Origin: Lepraria neglecta | Lineage: Eukaryota; Ascomycota; Lecanoromycetes; Lecanorales; Stereocaulaceae | Reading direction: 5' to 3' | Length of the DNA: 64,000 nucleotides | NCBI GenBank assembly: GCA_033220425.1 | Contig: CM065653.1 | Location: 124,001 to 188,000, forward strand | Notes under the pieces: model-generated | The model's input: the letters and a program-made list of their open reading frames with translations, nothing else | Database searches by the model: none | Told to the model about the DNA's origin: nothing | Translations under genes and position numbers: made by a program | In this document: positions 21,839 to 33,132 of the stretch, piece by piece | How positions within the stretch are numbered: the first letter of the stretch is position 1 | Layout of the letters: the number at the start of each line of letters is the position of its first letter

Positions 21839-23400
21839 GCGGGTAGCCTTTGCGAGTTATCCGCCTCTTCATCCACCACCAACACGGTTCTATAGTATTT
21901 AGATCCGGGGAATTACCGCACCACATAAGGCGGAGGACGTTAGCGTCCAGGAATATCTAATCTTAGTACTTAGACGCATGCGAAGGAGCCTTATCCTCTT
22001 GGATAAGAGCCTCAGGGCTATATATTTTTGTAAATGGGATAAGCAGTTTCAGCAGAATAACCGTTTAATAGCGGTACCAATCGATACCTCCCTTCTTTAC
22101 GTTTCGGACGATTTTGCCATACTTTTAGTCCTATTTCCAAGCAGGCTTAGTACCACCTATATTCTTCAGTCCCATTCTTTTTATTGCCGTCTCAAGTTCC
22201 CATTCAGCTTTAAGCTTTAGCTCCAAAATCTCATTTATAGCGTCTATATACGCCTTAGATTCTTTCTTTTCTGCTATAGTCTCGTCCTTCTAGATATAGA
22301 ACAGCCCTTTTCTATCGTATGTGAAACAGCCCCAAAATATAAACTCCATAAAGCCTCCCCATCGCCGCCGCGTACACGTTACGTCATATTTTTCCCGCGA
22401 AGTTCTCTATATTCTAACTTTGCCACAGCGTTGTCCTAAGTAAACAGACGTCTTATCAGTCTAGATCACTTTTTTCCAATCTTCTATTATCTAGTACTAG
22501 AAGTATAAAGCAAATTGATAGCGGGCTTCTATCATAGCAGGTATAAGGCCCGGTTTCTTTATGGTTTTAATATTATTGAAGCCATATCTACGCAGGGTTC
22601 GAAGCACTGAGGAAGAAGAGACTCTATTTTCGAATCCTAGTACTATAGATGGCTTCTCTCTACTATTACAGTCTTTCTTTACTAAATTTATTAGCAAAGA
22701 TACCTCTAGACGAGGAAAAGTATATACCAGCTGCTAGGATTTGAGCCTCTTTTATAGGCGTTGAAATACGCAGTCTACCAGAACATCCTGCATCCGCCAC
22801 ATATTCTTCTTTTAAAATCGACGAGTCTACAGGGTCAAATCCGCGTTCTCTAGCCTTCTTCCGTAGCCTTTTAACTGACGTTACATTATATAGTCCAGCC
22901 TGTATAGCTGCTATCTTCTCCTCTATACCGTATTCGGCTAGGGCGAGTGCTTGGAGTCGCTGCGCTATCGAATGATTAACTGAACGGCCATCTTTAGCGA
23001 GCGTCTTAAGGCTTAGGGTCTCTTCTAGGGCAGGGAGAGCTGCTATAGGAGGCGAATAACGTATACGGCGTGGGCTTTCAATGATTAATGGCGCAATCGA
23101 CTCATTCAGCTACGCGACTGGACCGTGCCTGCGAGGATTTCTTCTTGGTGGAGCAATTGGCTGAGATTCAGGCCCAGCTGCTACACCGCGGCGGCGAGGA
23201 GCCATTAGTACAGTAACATCTATAGCCTACGGAATTCCCTATCTATATAGTACCTGATACGTATCCCTCTAAGCCCCCTGGCCCCCATTCCTAACCCCAT
23301 TGGCGGTGTTATATCGATATTTAGCTGCAGATGCGGCAAAATTTTCGGTAGGGCTGAGGTCTGAGGCCTGCTTGGCGCCGTGGCATTCAGTACTAGCGCA

Positions 23401-23427
23401 ATTCAAGACTTTTGGTGTCATCCTCCG
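23401..23427 (-). repeat. Right TIR of mariner-type element
   Basis: 27 bp, perfect inverted match to 18924-18950, then TA. Confidence 0.95.
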
Positions 23428-23769
23428 TACTGTCTCCCGACTCTTCCTGGATAAGAGTCTCTTTAAGGCGCAAAGTTGCTGGAGATTTATGGCTTATACA
23501 CCAAATAGCGATCCAGCTCTATAGCAAGATAATATAAGACGAGGAGACACTTGGAGTTAGCGCTAGGGTTACTGGTCAGGGGCGGCGGCGGCGGCGGTGG
23601 GAGTAGAGGGCCTGGATCGAGAGGAATGGCATCCAGACATTGTAACACCACCGTATCCATATTTAGGAGGCTTTAAGGCTTCAAATTTGACTAATATGTC
23701 GATATATTGATGTTTGTTGGTTTTTTCATGTAAAATGTGGTGGGGGGCGCAAAGAGTGCTAATGCCAAG

Positions 23770-24315
23770 GAGACAGAAATCTGCCCCGGCCTCAACCCAG
23801 ATCAAAGATAGTGTGCATGCCCCGCGCCGTCCTACTGTCGCGCGACACGGCGGGTGACCGTCGCGCGGGTGAGGGTGATTGCGCCCCCTCGCGTGGCTGA
23901 GCTGCTGCCGCCTGATTCTCTCCCTCTCAGAAACTCTCACCACCAAAGGTCATCTTATCTGAGTCGAGAGTCGACTGATCATTCGCAGTCTTCTCCTCAA
24001 ACAAGCGACAGTGCGCAAAATCCACTCACCAGCCGACTCCTATTTTCGATTCTTTAAGCTCCACAGAATAACGTAAAATAAATAAACAGAGCGGTATAAT
24101 TTGTAAACAAGGTCGCTAGCGTATGGTACGAAACAAGTCCCCTCGATTCACTACTGCAATTGTTGCAACCTTTATTCCCACTAAGCTTTACCCACTCTTT
24201 CAAGTGAGAGTTGACACACTTTTTCGAAGCCCTGACCCGACACCGCCCGTTCTCATCGATCTTAATTCCTGCATCCTAAGCCGTTAACAATCATCACTCA
24301 TCAAACTCCCTCAAA
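23770..24315. other. Intergenic, promoter side of the alpha/beta-barrel gene
   Basis: The first part (23770-23950) is GC-rich and lacks the AT bias of the elements on its left; open frames on both strands there have no recognised motif. The rest up to ATG 24316 is likely the promoter and 5' untranslated region. The bases just before the ATG (CTCAAA) fit a fungal start context. Confidence 0.5.
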
Positions 24316-25151
24316 ATGATCACGGAAATCGTGACCTTCCAGCTGAAAGGCAGCGCTAGTCTGTCGGACCCAAGCTCACCAGCTAGCAAATCTATGCAAG
24401 AATTCCTCGCGTCAGAGCTCGCAGCCTATGGAGCACACAGTGCGTACTATGGGCAGTTCATCGAGAAGCCTGAGACGGCCATCATCTTCGTGAACTGGGA
24501 TTCCATTGACGATCATAAGGCCTTCATGAGCTCCCCGTAAGTCGGTGTTCAGCTTTACAGTTACAGCTCCTCGGCCGTCCATGTATTTCGGATTCTCTTT
24601 CACTTGCTACTACTTCCACGACTCTGCAATCAATGTCGTCCAACACACATCTGCAATCGCTGACAAGCCTGCCAACAAGAACTTACGAAGCCCACGTCAA
24701 CCGCATGCGCACCCTTCTCGAAGACGAAAAGACCGTCAAAGTGCTCCACGTCCCCTTCGGTCCCTCGGACAATCCAGCCTCCGCTCTCGGCGCCAACAGC
24801 AAAGTCGGCGCCACCGAAGTCGTCTTCTTCTACTTCCCCTCCACCCTCACCACTACCGACAAAGATGCTATCATGTCCTCAATAGACAAGATGCGTCCGG
24901 TCATAGAACGCTCTGAGTCGCTCAGTGTATATGACGGATGGGCTGTGGAGGAAGAAGTGCCGAATCCAGGACCGGATGCCGGCGAGGGGGAGAAGAATAA
25001 GGTATATGTCAATGTGGTGGGCTGGGTGGATGTGGAGGCACATATGCAGTTTCAGGGCAGCGAGGATTTCCAGCAGAATATCCATCACCTGTTGGGCATC
25101 AAGGAGTTGAAGCACACGGAGCTTTATCATGTCAAGTTGCACGCGGTGTAG
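24316..25151 (+). CDS. Dimeric alpha/beta-barrel (ABM/Dabb-like) protein
   Basis: Two exons: 24316-24536 and 24680-25151, joined by a 143-bp intron with donor GTAAGT, a GCTGAC branch site and an AAG acceptor, giving about 230 residues. An acceptor at 24667 would also stay in frame. The N-terminal half starts MITEIVTFQLKG and holds AIIFVNWDSIDDHKAFMSSP, the pattern of a stress-response or antibiotic-monooxygenase-like barrel. The C-terminal half has a second strand-helix pattern ending HTELYHVKLHAV. Such proteins are small cytosolic enzymes or binding proteins; the substrate cannot be told. It has no in-frame stops and normal codon use, so it looks functional. It faces the P450 gene tail to tail, 254 bp away. 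Confidence 0.8.
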
Positions 25152-25307
25152 GATGGCGGAAAGAGGGCAAGTTTGCGTGCTGCTTACTAGGTTCATACAC
25201 GTAGTAATACTAGTGCTCGTGTCTCATCAAGGATTCAGTAGGAAAGCATTTCAACCCATACCCGTCAGTTCCCCTGACTAGCCATCTCATCCCCCAAAGT
25301 TCGCGCG

Positions 25308-25363
25308 CGCACACACACACACACATACACACATTCATTCTCGTCCCCCCCCCCCCCCCCCCC
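25308..25363. repeat. (AC)n microsatellite and a 19-C run
   Basis: An AC-rich repeat (about 25310-25333) and a run of 19 C (25345-25363) lie in the 254 bp between the two convergent genes. The C run is likely length-variable or error-prone in assembly. Confidence 0.9.
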
Positions 25364-25405
25364 ACAGCGCACCCACCGCTTAAATTCCCGCCTCACTCCC
25401 TCAGC

Positions 25406-26743
25406 TCAAACATAAGCCTCAATCTTCCTCGGCTGTGCCGTAAGCTGATCCCTCATATCACGCAGCACCTCCTTCCCATCCTCGCCTGGTAGAAAGCGTA
25501 AGTGGAACTTCTTCACTAGAGACGCCACAACTAGTCGCAGCTGGGTTGTTGCGAGGCCTTGCCCTACGCAGCTTGCGCGCCCTATAGATTTGAAAATGTA
25601 CAGTCAGATCATCTTCCTCTCCGAAGTAACATGGGATTTCTCATGTCATGAGAAGCACTCACCCATTCCAAAGGGCGAGAATACATGCTTATTCTTGACC
25701 ATCTCAGGCCTGCTGTACCAGCGTTCGGGGATGAATTCCATTGCGCGTTCAAAGCAACTCTCAACTAAAAGTATGCAGCAAACCATGTCAGAAGTGTCCA
25801 TTTATGAGCAGAGTATATGCAGGAATACATGAGCCGGCTTACGTCTGAAGATAACCCAGCGAGGCGCCAGCACCTTCGTGTTTCCAGGGATGAAGGTATC
25901 GCCTATCATGATACCCTTTGGTAGAGTTTCTCTCGAGACAACGGTGGTTGCTACGGGGTAAAGACGCATAGCCTCATTGATGGTGCCGTTCAGTTGTGGC
26001 AGGACGGAGATGGCGTTGAGGTCGAGGGGATCTACAACAGCGAGCTCGGCATGGATTTTCTCAGCGTGTTCGGGATGCTTGGCGAGGAGGTAGGACAGGA
26101 ATGTAAGGCTTGGAGCTGTTGTGTCACTGTCGTTGCCTCCTATTAGCCATGCACATGTAATGGGCACCCTTTAGAAACAAGGAGATTGGGAAGACTGTGA
26201 AGCGAGCCGTGGAAATCGTACCTTCCTGCAACTATGACTGTCGCGGTGCCGCCTTTAAGCCAGTTCTGCATGGACTCGCTATGACCTTCCTTGTCGGCTT
26301 CATCAAGGAAAAATGAAGATGTGTCTTTCTCTTCAGGTCTCGTCTATTCATCTGGTCAGATGGTACGAGTAATAGGCAAACCTAGACACGATACTTGTTC
26401 AAACTCGACGAGCACGAACCTTCATTCTGCTAAGCATCTGTTGATTGCAAAAAGCCAGCATCTTGAACCAATCGCCGATCTTCCAGAACCAAGGCAGAAA
26501 GGTGAATCCAACCTTGATCAGCCAGATGGGTGGTGCAAAGGGACCGACGATTGAGAGTGCGCGTCGGAACAGCGTGACAGCAAAGTGCCACTCCTGGCGC
26601 CGCATCATGCCAAAGTCTTGATTGAAGGCAAACTCGCCCATTGAGTCGAAGGCGAACCAGTACATGACTTCATTGATCACAACCGGTCTTTTCATGGTAG
26701 CTAACTCAGATGTGTTCTTCATGAGAACTCCTGTCTCTATACG
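25406..26743 (-). pseudogene. Cytochrome P450, 5' truncated at a repeat boundary
   Basis: A heme monooxygenase, microsomal by family. Exons in transcription order: up to 26743-26420, 26343-26222, 26168-25843, 25764-25663 and 25581-25406, with introns of 76, 53, 78 and 81 bp, all GT-AG and all phase-consistent. Visible parts are VINEVMYWFAFDSMGEFAF, the I-helix region (GGNDSDTTAPSLTF), the ExxR motif (NEAMRLYP), the PERW region (FERAMEFIPERW) and the heme loop FSPFGMGRASCVGQG, which fits FxxGxxxCxG. About the first 150-200 residues, with the membrane anchor, are missing: homology stops where the 26744 repeat begins. Exon 3 as modelled inserts extra residues (VPITCAWLI) beside the I-helix, so the 26169-26221 intron is odd. 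The bases are not RIP-like. Confidence 0.8.
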
Positions 26744-27032
26744 ATTCGCTACAGTGGGACTGTGGGTTAGTGTGTCTCATGATCAGATGCGGTTTTAGCC
26801 ATACGCCATGACTATAGGCCATAGCGAGAGATCCGTGCTTCCTGAGAGCACTATTTATATAAGTATCCTACCAGTAGTTAGCTCTTCAGTCGAGTTTATC
26901 TCTTTCAGAGCTATAGTAGTTCTTTTCACAGTAATTAAGCCTATATATATATTAGTCCATCTATCCTTTCATCCTATCTATACTTATATTCTTCCCCCCT
27001 CTTTCTAAGTATAAACACCTTAGTATCACCTA
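26744..27032 (+). repeat. LTR-like or terminal repeat at the edge of the transposon nest
   Basis: The first ~200 bp match the reverse complement of about 50385-50578 with mostly transition differences (for example GATCAGATGCGG and GAGAGATCCGTGCTTCC are shared). The match starts abruptly at ATTCGCTACAGTGGGAC. About 27033 a CCTAGTTATAGCC stretch could be a decayed primer-binding site, which would make this a 5' LTR of the gag-like element that follows. I cannot fix the exact boundaries. Confidence 0.5.
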
Positions 27033-27049
27033 GTTATAGCCGTCGCTAT

Positions 27050-28989
27050 ATATAAATTAGCTACCTCTAAGAAAGCCTCTAAGAAAGCCTCTAAGATAGC
27101 CCCTAAGACCTCCTCCAAGAACTATAAACAAGCCAAAACAGCTACTCAGAGGGATACTATACCCCCCCTCGAATTACAGGTATCTACTACCTCTTCGGGA
27201 ACTGTTAGCCTAAGCCTTATCGACGAAACACCTCCTTCTAGTTATCGTGATTAAATTCGCGAGTTAGAATACCGCCTGGCGGCGCTAAAGGACTAGCGCG
27301 ATTACCAGGATCGCTATCGAGTCTATAAGTTATATAGTCGCCGTCGCCGTCATTATTATTACTACTTATCTATTTCTAGTATAGACTCGGAGGAGAGGGA
27401 TAGCCTAATAGTCTCTTTTAGGTATACTAAAGGTAAGAAACCCTTTCTTAATCTTTATAAGCGCTATTATACTATTAATATTAAGTATTTTAAGTAAATC
27501 TTCTTTAGAATATTTAAAACGGAATACCTTATAAAGCTGGCCTATAACTATACTAATCGTATAGATAGCGATATAACCTAGGAGACTAACGGGTTAGTAT
27601 ATCTCCTATAGTATTTCGAGGTATATAGCTAGGCCGTTTATTACTATACGTACTCTATAGTAAGTATATAGTTATAGGTAGCCCTTTCGGACTACCGCCT
27701 TCGCCTTACGGAGCTATATATATACTATAAATTTAACTCTATCCGCGTATACTATCACGCGTTTATCACTATACGTATCCTGTAAGGCAACGCCATACAT
27801 ATCCTAATAGAGTGTTGTGCGCAGCGCGCAACACCCCCGCTATCAAGTTCTTTTGCCGCCGTGGCGCAGTGGCAGGAGGGGCCTGACAATTGTGTTGCGC
27901 GCTAACCCTAGAGCCTTAGTGCAGGGACTCGGTGATTAGTCACGGGTACTGGCTATCCCTCAAGGGGCAACGCGGGGGTGACGTACAAGGTGCGGCACGA
28001 ATAGGGTCCGGGTTCGAATCGCGCCATGCGGCGATTGCGAGCGCCCGACGCCCAAATATTGCAGCGGGGTTGGGGTTCTATTATGACCGCCCAGCGCCCA
28101 TTCTGCAGTGGGGTCGGGGCTCGAATCGCGCCATACGGCGATTGCGAGCGCCCGGCGCCTAAGTACTCCTTATGGATTTTGGGGGACCAAAATTATAGGA
28201 GGGGGGATAATTGTAAGGCAACGCCATACATATTCTAATAGGGTGTTGTGCGCAGCGCGCAACACCCTCGCTATCAAGTTCTTTTGCCGCCGTGGCGCAG
28301 TGGCAGGAGGGGCCTGACATATCCTAAGTAGCCAGGATAATCTAGTAGCCTAGTCGATCGACAATAGACGCTACTTAGACCTCTTAGTCCGAAGGATATC
28401 CGTACAGGGCGATACTAGGTTATATACAGGTAGTAGTACCTTAAAATCCTCCTCTTCAGGCCTATTTACGTATAGATTATTTAATAGCGGCCACTATCTA
28501 CGCGACCGCTACAGATATCTTTATATCTATTCTATATATTAGTAGAATCACCTAGCGAATACGTGCTTAAGGGCTAACTCGGCCTTGAATAATACTAACT
28601 TGATACTACTAGTAAATTAAATTTCTAAGTCGGAATAACTTCTAGAGTACCCGCAGGTACCTATATCGCTACTATACGTAGTAGAAGGTTTTCTATACTT
28701 ACTTATCGATCTATCCGATCTAGATCTACCCTATCAGGGCCCGTTACGCGTTAATAGTTAGTATAAATAGTTAAAGAATCACCTCGATTAAACCTTCGCT
28801 AAGACCCTAGCGGCTATTCTTCGGAAGGGGGCAAAAATCGGGTATAGAGGTATAGATATCCAATACCTTAGTTAAAACCACCAATTAGTATATATAGTAC
28901 TAGATATATTAACTACGAACCTTTAAAAACAGCTTCAGTATAACCGGTTAACTTAAGTAGACTATTAGATGGAGCCCCGGTACGTCTAT
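27050..28989 (+). pseudogene. Degraded gag-like open frame, interrupted by a TRIM
   Basis: One frame gives a long protein-like reading with stops almost only at expected Gln codons: KKASKKASKIAPKTSSKN, RELEYRLAALKD, then YTKGKKPFLNLYKRYYTINI and NGLVYLL*YFEVYS. After the TRIM (27781-28319) it resumes as ILSSQDNLVA, RRYLDLLVRRISVQGDTRLY and SGLFTYRLFNSGHY. A lysine-rich start plus a helical core suggests a Gag, but no knuckle or enzyme domain is present before Gypsy-D1 breaks in at 28990. The rest would lie outside the window. Confidence 0.5.
27781..28319 (+). mobile_element. TRIM-like miniature LTR element with tRNA-like promoter boxes
   Basis: Two 108-bp LTRs (27781-27888 and 28212-28319), TG...CA, start TGTAAGGCAACGCC and end GGGGCCTGACA. 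The target duplication TATCC is at 27776-27780 and 28320-28324. A polypurine tract (AGGAGGGGGGATAAT, about 28197-28211) precedes the right LTR. There is no coding capacity. Near the end of each LTR is TGGCGCAGTGG, which fits a pol III box A. The interior holds GGTTCGAATCG (box B-like, near 28011) and a second copy near 28107 within a duplicated segment containing CGGCGATTGCGAGCGCCC. Confidence 0.9.
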
Positions 28990-29403
28990 TGTTAGAACCA
29001 AGGGGTTCTAACAGAACTGTCCTAAAGGACACGGTACTATAGGCAGGACTGGCAACTAAAGCGATGAGCGCAACGAGCGCCGTGCGCTCATGGCGCTCAA
29101 GAATGATGAGCGTAATAAGCGCCGTGCGCTCATAACGCTCATAAAGGCTTGGCATAGATTTCCTATTGCTATATATACGAGCACTTGCTTACCACTTGGA
29201 GTATCGTGCTTAACTTACTATTCAATTATTTACTATATACGATAGATCTCTTAGGCTAGGCACTAAATATATATTATCTAATTATATACCAGACCCGCTT
29301 AGTATTACTTGAAGCCTACTTCACCCTCTTACTCTATTACACCTCTATCCCCATTAAGAATTCATCTATAATACGACTACCGTACGTAACGTAGTTCGTA
29401 ATA
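28990..29403 (+). repeat. Left LTR of Gypsy-D1
   Basis: About 414 bp, starts TGTTAGAACC, ends GTAATA where D2 has GTAACA. It contains duplicated GAGCGCCGTGCGCTCAT-type inverted repeats (near 29066-29140). Confidence 0.85.
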
Positions 29404-32400
29404 CTTTGAGCACCCTTAAGGATAAGTGCTATACTAAGAGACCCTAGGGTACCGACCCTAAGCTCCTTAGGAGGAGGAAGCGGATAACAACGCCTAATAG
29501 TTAACGAAGGACTCAGCAGGTATATCAAGATAGCCTAGCCCGACTTATACTATAGAGAGAGGGACAAGCTTAAGGGATAGCTATCCTAGATATCATTGTA
29601 TCTAAAGTTCCAAGGGGACCTGATACCTATATAACAATATCCTACCTTTACTATCACTTACTTATATAGAAGAGCCTAAAAGTAGATTAATCTATTCCTA
29701 AAGAAGTATATAGAAGATAACGACAAAGACGGCGAAATCAAAATATAGATAGAGAGTATAGCTATATTTAGACTCGAAATCCGCTATATATTTAGTCCGT
29801 TAAATAAAATTAATATAGTAATAAGAACTATTTAGCACTTAACTTAGAAGAAGTCTATATTAGAATATTCAACTCAATTTCAGTAGTATATAGTAAAGAC
29901 TAACTAGGATAATAATATATTAATAACTATATACTAAAGAGGTCTTAAGGATAATATTAAAGATAAACTTATAAGATTAGGGATTATTATTAATACCCTA
30001 GACAAATTAATTGAAGAAGCAATCGAGATTAACGATAAACTATTTAAAAGGACTATAGAGAAAAGGTACGATAGAGGAGTCGGCGGGATAGGACACTTAA
30101 GCTTTTTTACTAAATCGAAGAGCTACTACCTAGGATATAAAGGAGACTATAACCCTTATAGATATATACTAATAGAACTAGACTTTATAGAAAGGAAGGG
30201 TAAGAGGCCTTATAAAGGGCTACCTAGGGGCAAGAAGCAGTAAGGGGGCAAGAAAATACTTACGTGTTATAGCTATAGTAAACCGGGCTACTTCGCTAGA
30301 GACTGCAAGTCGAAAAATATAGTATATCGACTATAGCTAAACGTACTGGAAAAAGTACGTACCTAGGACGATATAGATAGCACGCCTAAGGAAGAACTAC
30401 TAATATAGGACGAAGTTAAAGGAGATATCGAATCCTAGTATAATAGGATAATATAAAACGAACTCGATAAGGGATCTAGAGACGAGGACGAACTTATAGA
30501 GGACGTTAACTCGTAAACTAAGGAAGACTTAGATATTAGAGACGGTAGTAGTACTTAGGAAGAATCCGAGTAGGATTAGGAAGAAGAAGGAATAGATCCA
30601 GAGTAGGAAGAAGCCCTTAGTATATTAGAAGCTAAGTAGGAAGATATATAACTACTAAGAAGATTAATACCTAGATCTACTATATCTAAGGAAAAAGGAA
30701 ACTCTAAGGAACTACTAACTAAATCTAAACCAGGACTTATAGAGTCTAAGGGGAAAGGGGAGTAAGAAGTAAAAGAGTAAAGAATAAAGATACTATAGGC
30801 AAGTATAGAAATCGAAAAAGACTATCGATATAATATCTTCTATCTAGACTATTAGAGGATAGAATAGAAATACTATATGGACCGACTATACCTATTATAC
30901 GAACTAGGAAGATAATACGCAAGTAGAGAACTATCTAAAGGATACGGCTTTTAACGATGGATATATTGTATAGAAGATTTATATAAATAGCACCTAGCTT
31001 AGAAGCGAAGATATTAGTACTTCCTAGGGTATAGATAGATATAGATAAATAACTTACGGAGAGAATTGATCTATAACCTATATATAGAGGAATGTTATAT
31101 AATAGAATAGTATATATACCTCTATAAGAAATATCAAAAATATATACGATAAAAAGAACTTATAGGATTCCTTCCCGTTTAGGGAAAAGAGTAATCCCTT
31201 ATAGCAGAGGTAGCCACGAGGAGATCAATATATTAACCCCTAAATAATATCTATATTCCGCGCAATATGATATATATATAAAAATACTAGTAATCGTTAA
31301 TAGACAGCGGACCGTTGCGATAATAGATTCTAGAGCTACTAGAAATTTTATCTTACGAGATCTGGTATAGATAACTATAATACCAACTCGGAAGAAGTTA
31401 CACTAGTGTAATCTTTAGATGGCTAACAGGTTAATACTATCAATAGGAAAGGTAGACGAAGAGATACTTTCATTACCTATTATAATTTAGTACTACTATA
31501 AGGAGATTACCTTTAATATTATTAGGATAGCTATCTATTATATAATTTTAGGTATACCTTAGTTAAAGAAGTATAACCTAATAATCAATTAGGCTCGAGG
31601 AGTACTCAAGATAGATCGATCTAGCAATATTACCAGAATTATACCTACGTATTAATAGCGTCTAATAGTAGATAAGAAGTCGAACCGAAGACCGGTCGAG
31701 GTATATATTACCTTAGCTTTATATAAGGACGGTACTAAAGGGTAGTCCAACTCTATAGTTACTAGTAAAGGTTAGCGGGATAATAAAGTAAGAGTTAAGA
31801 GAGGAACTAATATACCCTCTATCCCTTAGGAATATAGTAAGTAGGTATACTTATTTAAGGAAGAGACGAATATAGAAGTATTACCTAAGTATTAGCTATA
31901 GGATTATAAGATCGAACTCGAACCTGGCAAGTAACTAATATTTAGACCTATCTACGTATTATTAGAAAAGGAACTTAAAGTACTTCGCGGGTATATTAAC
32001 GAGAACCTTAAAAAGGGATTTATTCGAGAATCTAAATTACTAGTAGATTACCTAATCCTCTTTATACTAAAGAAGGACGGAAGCTTAAGGCTATATATTA
32101 ACTATTAAAAGTTAAACGATATTACAATTAAAAACAGATATCTATTACTAAATATAGGAGAGCTATAGGATCAGTTTAGTAAAGCAAAGATATTTACTAA
32201 ACTAGATCTTAGAGGCGTATATAACCTAATTTAGATAAAAGAAGGCAAGGAATAGAAAACTACCTTCTAAACGAGATATAACCACTATAAATATCTAGTA
32301 ATACTATTTAGACTTACTAACGTACTAGTAACCTGCCAAGCATTTATTAATAATATTATACGAGTATACTTAGATCGAACAGCGATAGTATACCTCGATA

Positions 32401-32929
32401 ATATACTAATTTATTCTGAGAACAAGAAAGAATATATCGAGTATATATAGGATGTCCTTAGATACCTATCTTAAGCGAAACTTCTTCTTAAACTAGAAAA
32501 GTACAAATTTTATCGATAGTTAGTAGAATTTCTAGGATTTATAGTTAGTATAGAAGGTATTAGTATAAGCCTAGAGAAGATCAAGGCTATAGCGGAATAG
32601 CCTACACTACAGGACGTTAAAGTAGTACAAAGCTTTTTAGATTTTGCCAACTTCAATAGGAAGTTTATCGAAGGCTACTCTAAGAAAGTACTACTACTAA
32701 TAGATATTATAAAGAAAGATATCGGGTTTATATAGGGAAAAGACTAATAGAAATCATTCGATACATTAAAGAAAGTATATACGGATCTACTAGTACTCTA
32801 TATATTCTAGATAAACGAGCTAGCTCGTATCGAAATAGATGTATTAGATCTCGTAATTAGAGTATACCTATATTAAATTAAAGACCAAAAGTAGTATCCA
32901 GTTACCTACTATTCAAGGAAGATATTAGT
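29404..32929 (+). pseudogene. Gypsy-D1 Gag, protease and reverse transcriptase part
   Basis: Gag (about 29500-30330) ends in a CCHC knuckle reading CYSYSKPGYFARDC (near 30259-30305), with a Cys and the His replaced by Tyr through TpG-to-TpA change. An acidic region follows, then a protease with DSR where DSG is expected (near 31330) and reverse transcriptase (about 31960-32600) with YLDN in VYLDNILIYS (near 32390) where YLDD is usual. It ends in the RNase H region at the Gypsy-E insertion. Internal stops are TAG/TAA throughout. Confidence 0.85.
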
Positions 32930-33132
32930 TGTCAGGGGCCTGCCTAGAGCGAGTCGATAGGGGTGTAATATGACTAGGAGAATATATCTAAGGAGAGAAG
33001 ATAGATATATGAAGCCTGCGCGTCTTGGAGACGCGCCAAGCCGCTAGCCATGAGCGGTTATCGAACGTTCGATAACTATACTCTATACTACGCGTATCAG
33101 CACAACCAGTGAGCAAAGGCCAAGCTGTAACA
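32930..33132 (-). repeat. 3' LTR of Gypsy-E
   Basis: 203 bp. Plus-strand reading starts TGTCAGGGGCC and ends CTGTAACA. TSD TTAGT on its left. Confidence 0.93.

Larger units (their letters stand above)
18965..23204 (-). pseudogene. Mariner/Tc1-type transposase (DDE_3), split and decayed
   Basis: It starts at ATG 23204 with an Arg/Pro-rich N-terminus (MAPRRRGVAAGPESQPIAPP). Later come SIAQRLQALALAEYG, a DNA-binding region, SVLRTLRRYGFNNIKTIKKP, the first catalytic Asp in a WTDET-type motif (near 22450), the second in EDKAPSHASKY (near 21980-22010) and the Glu in SPDLNTIEPCW (near 21900). The C-terminus is cut by the LTR element between 21838 and 19387 and resumes with RITRKGYPRTRA-like sequence, ending at TAA 18965. 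Many TAG/TAA and TGG-to-TAG changes make it non-functional. Confidence 0.8.
18924..23427 (-). mobile_element. Mariner/Tc1-type transposon (middle layer)
   Basis: Perfect 27-bp TIRs, CGGAGGATGACACCAAAAGT plus CTTGAAT at 18924-18950 and its reverse complement at 23401-23427, with TA at both edges (18922-18923 and 23428-23429). It carries one transposase gene on the minus strand and is itself interrupted by an LTR element at 19387-21838. Confidence 0.93.
18608..23523 (+). pseudogene. Tc1-like transposase, helix-turn-helix part only, split
   Basis: The left part (ATG 18608) reads SKAVVLLHSHWRPDTIAERS, then CHESTVYRWERRIRAYGSPN and later EIAEFLLKEWDIRVHQS, the paired helix-turn-helix region of Tc1/mariner transposases. 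At the insertion TA (18922-18923 and 23428-23429) it continues as TVSRLFLDKSLFKAQSCWRF in the same frame and stops at 23522. TAG codons occur at expected Gln/Trp positions. The catalytic DDE domain is missing. Confidence 0.75.
18404..23769 (+). mobile_element. Tc1-like DNA element (outer), split by a mariner-like element
   Basis: The ends are long imperfect inverted repeats: 18404-18480 matches the reverse complement of 23693-23769 over 77 bp with a few differences. Sub-terminal (CCG)n runs lie at both ends. The interior is a transposase N-terminal fragment. A mariner-like element (18924-23427) inserted at a TA inside that fragment. Without the insert the element would be under 1 kb, too short for a full DDE transposase, so it is a deletion derivative. 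I could not define its own target duplication. Confidence 0.75.

Noticed and set aside
18404-23769. Starship-type giant element or a single composite transposon
   Set aside because: Each layer has its own target duplication and TIR/LTR pair, so simple nesting explains it; no tyrosine-recombinase gene was seen.
23569-24057. Opposed open frames 23569-23946 (minus) and 23854-24057 (plus)
   Set aside because: They cross the Tc1-like TIR and a GGC run; composition is low-complexity and no domain is seen.
28007-28022. tRNA gene at the GGTTCGAATCG box
   Set aside because: No acceptor stem, anticodon arm or box A at tRNA distance; the site is duplicated inside the TRIM.
27932-28317. Open frames of 60-76 codons inside the TRIM
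   Set aside because: They come from GC-rich duplic​ated non-coding sequence and have no protein motif.
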